Below are positions 60,876-64,000 of a stretch of 64,000 nt of DNA, in pieces. The notes beneath the pieces are model-generated. The model worked only from the letters and a program-made list of their open reading frames with translations. It did not search any database and had not been told where the DNA came from. Source of the DNA: Leptotrichia wadei (lineage in GTDB: Bacteria; Fusobacteriota; Fusobacteriia; Fusobacteriales; Leptotrichiaceae); assembly GCF_007990545.2 (NCBI RefSeq), contig NZ_AP019829.2, positions 744,001-808,000 on the forward strand. Direction: 5' to 3'. Every line of letters starts with the position of its first letter. The first letter of the stretch is position 1. The position numbers were made by a program, and so were the translations under genes.

Positions 60876-61052
60876 AATTGTAATATGAAAAAATAATTTT
60901 CAATTTACAAAGAGTAATACGAGATTAGCTGAAAAAATAGCAAAAGAAAATGGCTTTATCTGAATATAAAGATTAAAGCAATAGTCTTGCATAGAAAATG
61001 AAAAATTAAAAGAAAGGAGTGTGTGATATTTGTTATCATACAATAAATAAAA

Positions 61053-61553
61053 ATGGATAATAGTTTTAAATTTTTAAAAGGGGCAAAAATGATACATCCG
61101 ACAACTGGGATAACTTTGGAATATTTGGATAAGTCTAATGCAGTTTGTTTTGTATTGTTTAATGAAACTAAAGAAAAGGCAATTTTGGTAAAACAGTTCC
61201 GTCCAGGTCCGAAGGATTATACTTTGGAGGTTTGCGCTGGGCTGATTGATGGGGATGAAGATCCTAGGACAGCGGCTTTTAGGGAATTGCGAGAAGAAAC
61301 TGGATATTTAGAAAAGGATATTGTGGATGTAGAAGAATTGCCACAAGGGCTTTATGTGTCACCTGGGTATACTACGGAAAATCTGTATTTTTTTAGCGGC
61401 AGATTGAAATCAGATGATATTGAGCCACTTGAGCAGTCGCTGGATAATGGAGAAGATGTGAAGGTTGTCTGGGTTGATGTGAAGGATATTTTAAAACTTT
61501 CAAATGATATGAAAACGATACTTGCGATAATTTATTTTTCGAGAAAAAAGTAG
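61053..61553 (+). CDS. Nudix hydrolase (ADP-ribose pyrophosphatase-like)
   Basis: 166 residues with a complete Nudix box GX5EX7REUXEEXGU, seen as GLIDGDEDP then FRELREETGY. ILVKQFRPGPKDYTLE before it is typical of ADP-sugar hydrolases. Start uncertain: ATG 61053 lacks an SD nearby, while ATG 61089 has AAAAGGGG 5 nt upstream and would give 154 residues. A strong AAAGGAG at 61013-61019 has no start codon at a useful distance. Confidence 0.88.
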   Translation: MDNSFKFLKGAKMIHPTTGITLEYLDKSNAVCFVLFNETKEKAILVKQFRPGPKDYTLEVCAGLIDGDEDPRTAAFRELREETGYLEKDIVDVEELPQGLYVSPGYTTENLYFFSGRLKSDDIEPLEQSLDNGEDVKVVWVDVKDILKLSNDMKTILAIIYFSRKK

Positions 61554-61604
61554 GATATTTAAAAATAAAAAATAAAAATGTAAGATGATAGAAAGGGGGA
61601 ATTA

Positions 61605-63119
61605 ATGGATCAAAATGATAAAATAAATTTAGATAAAGAAAATATTGACATTAATGCTGACATTGATACAAAAAAAATAACTCAAGAGGAAAGTACACAA
61701 CTGAATGTGGAAAAATTAAAAGATGAAATCAGAAACCGTATGTCTGAAGAAGATGTTCAGAATTTTGAAGAGGAAGAGGAAGCATCGCCTGAAGAAATGG
61801 CTGAGGAAATTCAAAAAATTGAAACAGAGAAAGAGCTGGAAGAGTATTTTGAGGATAATCATTCGATTGATATTGCGGAAAGTTTTGAAGAATTAGATGA
61901 TGATGAGCTTTTAAGAGTATTTAAGCTAATGAGTGATGAAAATAAGGCTAGTGTTTTGGAGCAGGCGGATGAAGAATTGCAGACGAGAATTATAGATTTG
62001 CTTTCAGATGAGGAAGATATTGATATTTTGGGATATATGTCGCCAGATGATGTGGTTGATATTTTAGGATATATTGACATTCAAAAAAGCAAGTCGATTC
62101 TTGACAAGATGAAACGTTCACAGGCAAATAAATTCAGGGAGTTGCTTGGTTATGAGGAGGATACGGCTGGGGGAATTATGACAACTCAGTATATTGCATT
62201 TAAGCAAAATTTAGAAATAAAAGATGTGATGGCTAAGCTAAAAATTATTGCTCCAAAGACAGAAGTAATTGAAACTATTTTTGTTACAAATGAAAAAAAG
62301 GAACTTGTGGGAGAAGCTGATTTACGGGATATATTGATTTCTTCTGAAGAAACAAAACTTGAAAATATAATGGATGAAAATATAAAATATGTCTATGTTG
62401 AGGAAGATCAGGAAGAAGTAGCGAGAATAGTATCAAAATATGATTTACATGTAATACCAGTTATCAATCATAAAAAAAATATATTGGGAATTATAACAGT
62501 TGATGATATTATTGATGTAATTCAAGAGGAAAATACGGAGGATATTTTGAAATTAGGGGGAATTTCAGAAGAAGAGGAGATTGATTCGACATTTTTATTT
62601 TCTGTTAAACAAAGATTGCCTTGGCTAGTCATAAATCTGGCAACAGCTTTTCTTGCTTCATTTGTAATTGGACTATTTTCCAATACAGTCGAAAAAGTAG
62701 TTATTTTATCTTCAATAATGACGATAATTAGTGGAATGGGAGGAAATGCTGGAACTCAAGCTTTATCTGTAACAATTCGTGCATTGGCATTAGGAGAAGT
62801 TGATCTAAAGGATACGATTGGAATAATTGGAAAGACACTTTTAGTTGGGGCAATAAATGGAGCAATTTTAGGATTATTGTGTGGAGGAATTTTGTGGGCA
62901 CTTTATGGGAATTTTTATATGGGATTAATTGTATTTTTGGCAATGATTGGAAATCTTGTAATTGCCTGTATGATTGGATTTTTAATTCCAGTAACATTAA
63001 AGGCATTAAAAATTGATCCTGCGATGGCTTCAGCTGTGGTATTAACGACAGCGACAGATTGTTTTGGATTTTTAATATTTTTAAGTTTGGCAACGGTATT
63101 TCTAAATAAATTAACATAA
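61605..63119 (+). CDS. mgtE: Magnesium transporter MgtE
   Basis: 504 residues, slightly longer than usual because of an acidic N-terminal extension (about 1-60). MgtE N-domain (helical superhelix; DDELLRVFKLMSDENKASVL), two CBS domains (about 195-310) and a five-helix channel with SGMGGNAGTQALSV at the pore. Acts as a Mg-gated channel closed by cytoplasmic Mg. AAAGGGGG precedes the ATG. No M-box riboswitch upstream. Confidence 0.94.
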   Translation: MDQNDKINLDKENIDINADIDTKKITQEESTQLNVEKLKDEIRNRMSEEDVQNFEEEEEASPEEMAEEIQKIETEKELEEYFEDNHSIDIAESFEELDDDELLRVFKLMSDENKASVLEQADEELQTRIIDLLSDEEDIDILGYMSPDDVVDILGYIDIQKSKSILDKMKRSQANKFRELLGYEEDTAGGIMTTQYIAFKQNLEIKDVMAKLKIIAPKTEVIETIFVTNEKKELVGEADLRDILISSEETKLENIMDENIKYVYVEEDQEEVARIVSKYDLHVIPVINHKKNILGIITVDDIIDVIQEENTEDILKLGGISEEEEIDSTFLFSVKQRLPWLVINLATAFLASFVIGLFSNTVEKVVILSSIMTIISGMGGNAGTQALSVTIRALALGEVDLKDTIGIIGKTLLVGAINGAILGLLCGGILWALYGNFYMGLIVFLAMIGNLVIACMIGFLIPVTLKALKIDPAMASAVVLTTATDCFGFLIFLSLATVFLNKLT

Positions 63120-63153
63120 TATTTTATAAAGACGAATTTGAAAGGAGGAAATT

Positions 63154-63579
63154 ATGCAAATTAATTTACCCTTACCTACAATAATATTAATTTTATATAT
63201 AATTTATGTGATTTTTTCTATTATTATGAATAAGATTAAGTTTAATGCAGAAAATTTGGAAGAATTGGATGGGGAATTTATATTTACCTTTATACCAAAA
63301 ATAAAAAAACAGCAAATATATTTTAATATTAACGAAGTAAAACTTTGTATTTTAACAAGAATTTTTATTCGTCAGGGAACTTTTAAGACAATAAATTTTA
63401 ATATTCTTTTAAACGATGGATATAGCTTGAGATTAAAGAAAAAGAGAGAATGTCTATTATTTTTAAAAGTATGCCGTGAAAAAAAAACTGAACTGTATCA
63501 AAAAATTTTAAGTATGATACCTGCAGATATGACAGTTATTTCAATTTTGGAAAAAGAATTGGATAATTTTAAGGGTTAA
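63154..63579 (+). CDS. Hypothetical membrane-anchored protein
   Basis: 141 residues, no family recognised. One hydrophobic helix (about 7-25), then a beta-rich part (GEFIFTFIPKIKKQQIYFNI) and a basic helical C-terminus. GAAAGGAGG precedes the ATG. It follows mgtE by 34 nt and probably shares its transcript. Confidence 0.7.
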   Translation: MQINLPLPTIILILYIIYVIFSIIMNKIKFNAENLEELDGEFIFTFIPKIKKQQIYFNINEVKLCILTRIFIRQGTFKTINFNILLNDGYSLRLKKKRECLLFLKVCREKKTELYQKILSMIPADMTVISILEKELDNFKG

Positions 63580-63602
63580 AAAATATAAAAGAGAACATAA
63601 AA

Positions 63603-64000
63603 ATGAATCTATTGAATTTATTTAAGAAAAAGAAAAAAATAAAATCAGGGGTATGCTTTTCAAATCAGAAATCAGTTGAGGAACTTTAAAAGAATTTTTT
63701 GGAAACTTATGCAGATAGAATTGATACTGTTACTGTAGAAAATGGAGAAAAATTAACTGAAAAAACCAAAGATTTTATCTTGAGTTAAAAAATGGAAGTA
63801 AATATATCTGAAAAAAATGTAAAAATACGTAAAAAATGGGATATTATAAGAAGAATTGTGGCAATAGTAATGACACGGCTTGCTGCATAAACTTATCTTG
63901 AAAAAAAGAAAATAGACAAAAGAAATTGTCAACGATCATTGATATTTTTGAAGAAAAATACCAATTTAGACAGGTATTGACTGAACGTGAAAAAAATTAT
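63603..64000 (+). pseudogene. Decayed gene of unknown function, running off the window
   Basis: One reading frame from ATG 63603 stays coding-like to the window end but has stops at 63687, 63786, 63888 and 63978. Readable blocks include NLFKKKKKIKSGV, NFLETYADRIDTVTVENGE and EKNVKIRKKWDIIRRIVAIV. Around 63778 another frame gives YLELKNGSKYI, which better continues the protein, so frameshifts as well as nonsense changes are present. Family not identified. Confidence 0.55.

Noticed and set aside
60915-60980. Short peptide-like frame SNTRLAEKIAKENGF after the PHP gene
   Set aside because: Resembles a piece of a zinc-binding lipoprotein, but 16 codons without start or context is too little.
1-64000. 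CRISPR arrays, rRNA, tRNA, phage or integrative-element modules
   Set aside because: No regularly spaced repeats, no tRNA T-loop/acceptor pattern, no integrase, terminase or toxin-antitoxin genes were seen.

Overview
The window is a 64 kb piece of a very AT-rich, gene-dense bacterial chromosome. It combines outer-membrane features (OmpA, a LolA-like carrier, LolC/LolD-like ABC proteins, a FadA-family adhesin) with low-GC features (EIIA-type PTS proteins, ECF transporter, strong SD sites, frequent TTG/GTG starts). This fits Fusobacteriota, most likely Leptotrichiaceae (Leptotrichia-like). That assignment is an inference from gene content and composition; there is no rRNA in the window and I see no tRNA or CRISPR array.

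Layout. 1-4.7 kb: end of a PatA-like aminotransferase, an RlmD/TrmA-family RNA methyltransferase, and a Zn/Cd P-type ATPase behind an ArsR/SmtB-type palindrome. 4.9-10.1 kb: pyrimidine operon pyrB-pyrI-(membrane protein)-pyrF-(secreted protein)-pyrC-pyrE. 10.2-17.2 kb: SIMPL protein, EF-P, then lipoproteins (nuclease-like, PLD-like, Sel1 repeats) and a MATE exporter. 17.2-19.1 kb: long leader with IS200/IS605-like remnants and a SAM-I riboswitch in front of metK; then an OppA-type lipoprotein. 20.9-24.7 kb (minus strand): WYL regulator, a hypothetical, a frameshifted VOC gene, two GyrI-like proteins, and an NlpC/P60 hydrolase. 25.9-33.5 kb: envelope and housekeeping run mreC, lolA-like, recO, EIIA, nrdR, DivIC-like, PH-like, HtrA-like, LolC/LolD-like. 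33.9-38.0 kb: TrpXYZ-like ABC transporter with two tandem binding proteins. 38.2-49.8 kb: decayed AAA-ATPase-like gene, xseA, dCMP deaminase, a complete ECF transporter, ung, GNAT, Cys/Met PLP enzyme, nuclease, obg, miaA, EIIA. 49.9-52.3 kb: structured leader plus a FadA-like/OmpA operon of exported proteins. 52.4-63.6 kb: Ca-type P-ATPase, HU, dinB, cdd, SH3 protein, ABC-F protein, PHP phosphatase, Nudix, MgtE and a hypothetical; the window ends in a decayed gene.

How it fits together. Most operons are housekeeping. The pyr operon makes UMP from carbamoyl phosphate and aspartate except for the dihydroorotate dehydrogenase step, which lies elsewhere; cdd and dCMP deaminase serve pyrimidine salvage. 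The SAM riboswitch makes metK sensitive to its own product. The envelope genes (MreC, DivIC-like, Lol-type proteins, HtrA-like protease, OmpA, FadA-like adhesin) describe a diderm rod.

Most useful second looks: miaA seems to start at an ATA codon with an ideal SD; a VOC gene is split by one frameshift in an A-run so that its C-terminal part reads in frame into the next gene; the FadA-like operon has a long structured leader of no class I recognise; dispersed hairpins resembling IS200/IS605 right ends or omega-RNA tails persist without tnpB; and two gene remnants sit in apparently empty DNA. I found no convincing new defence or mobile system.
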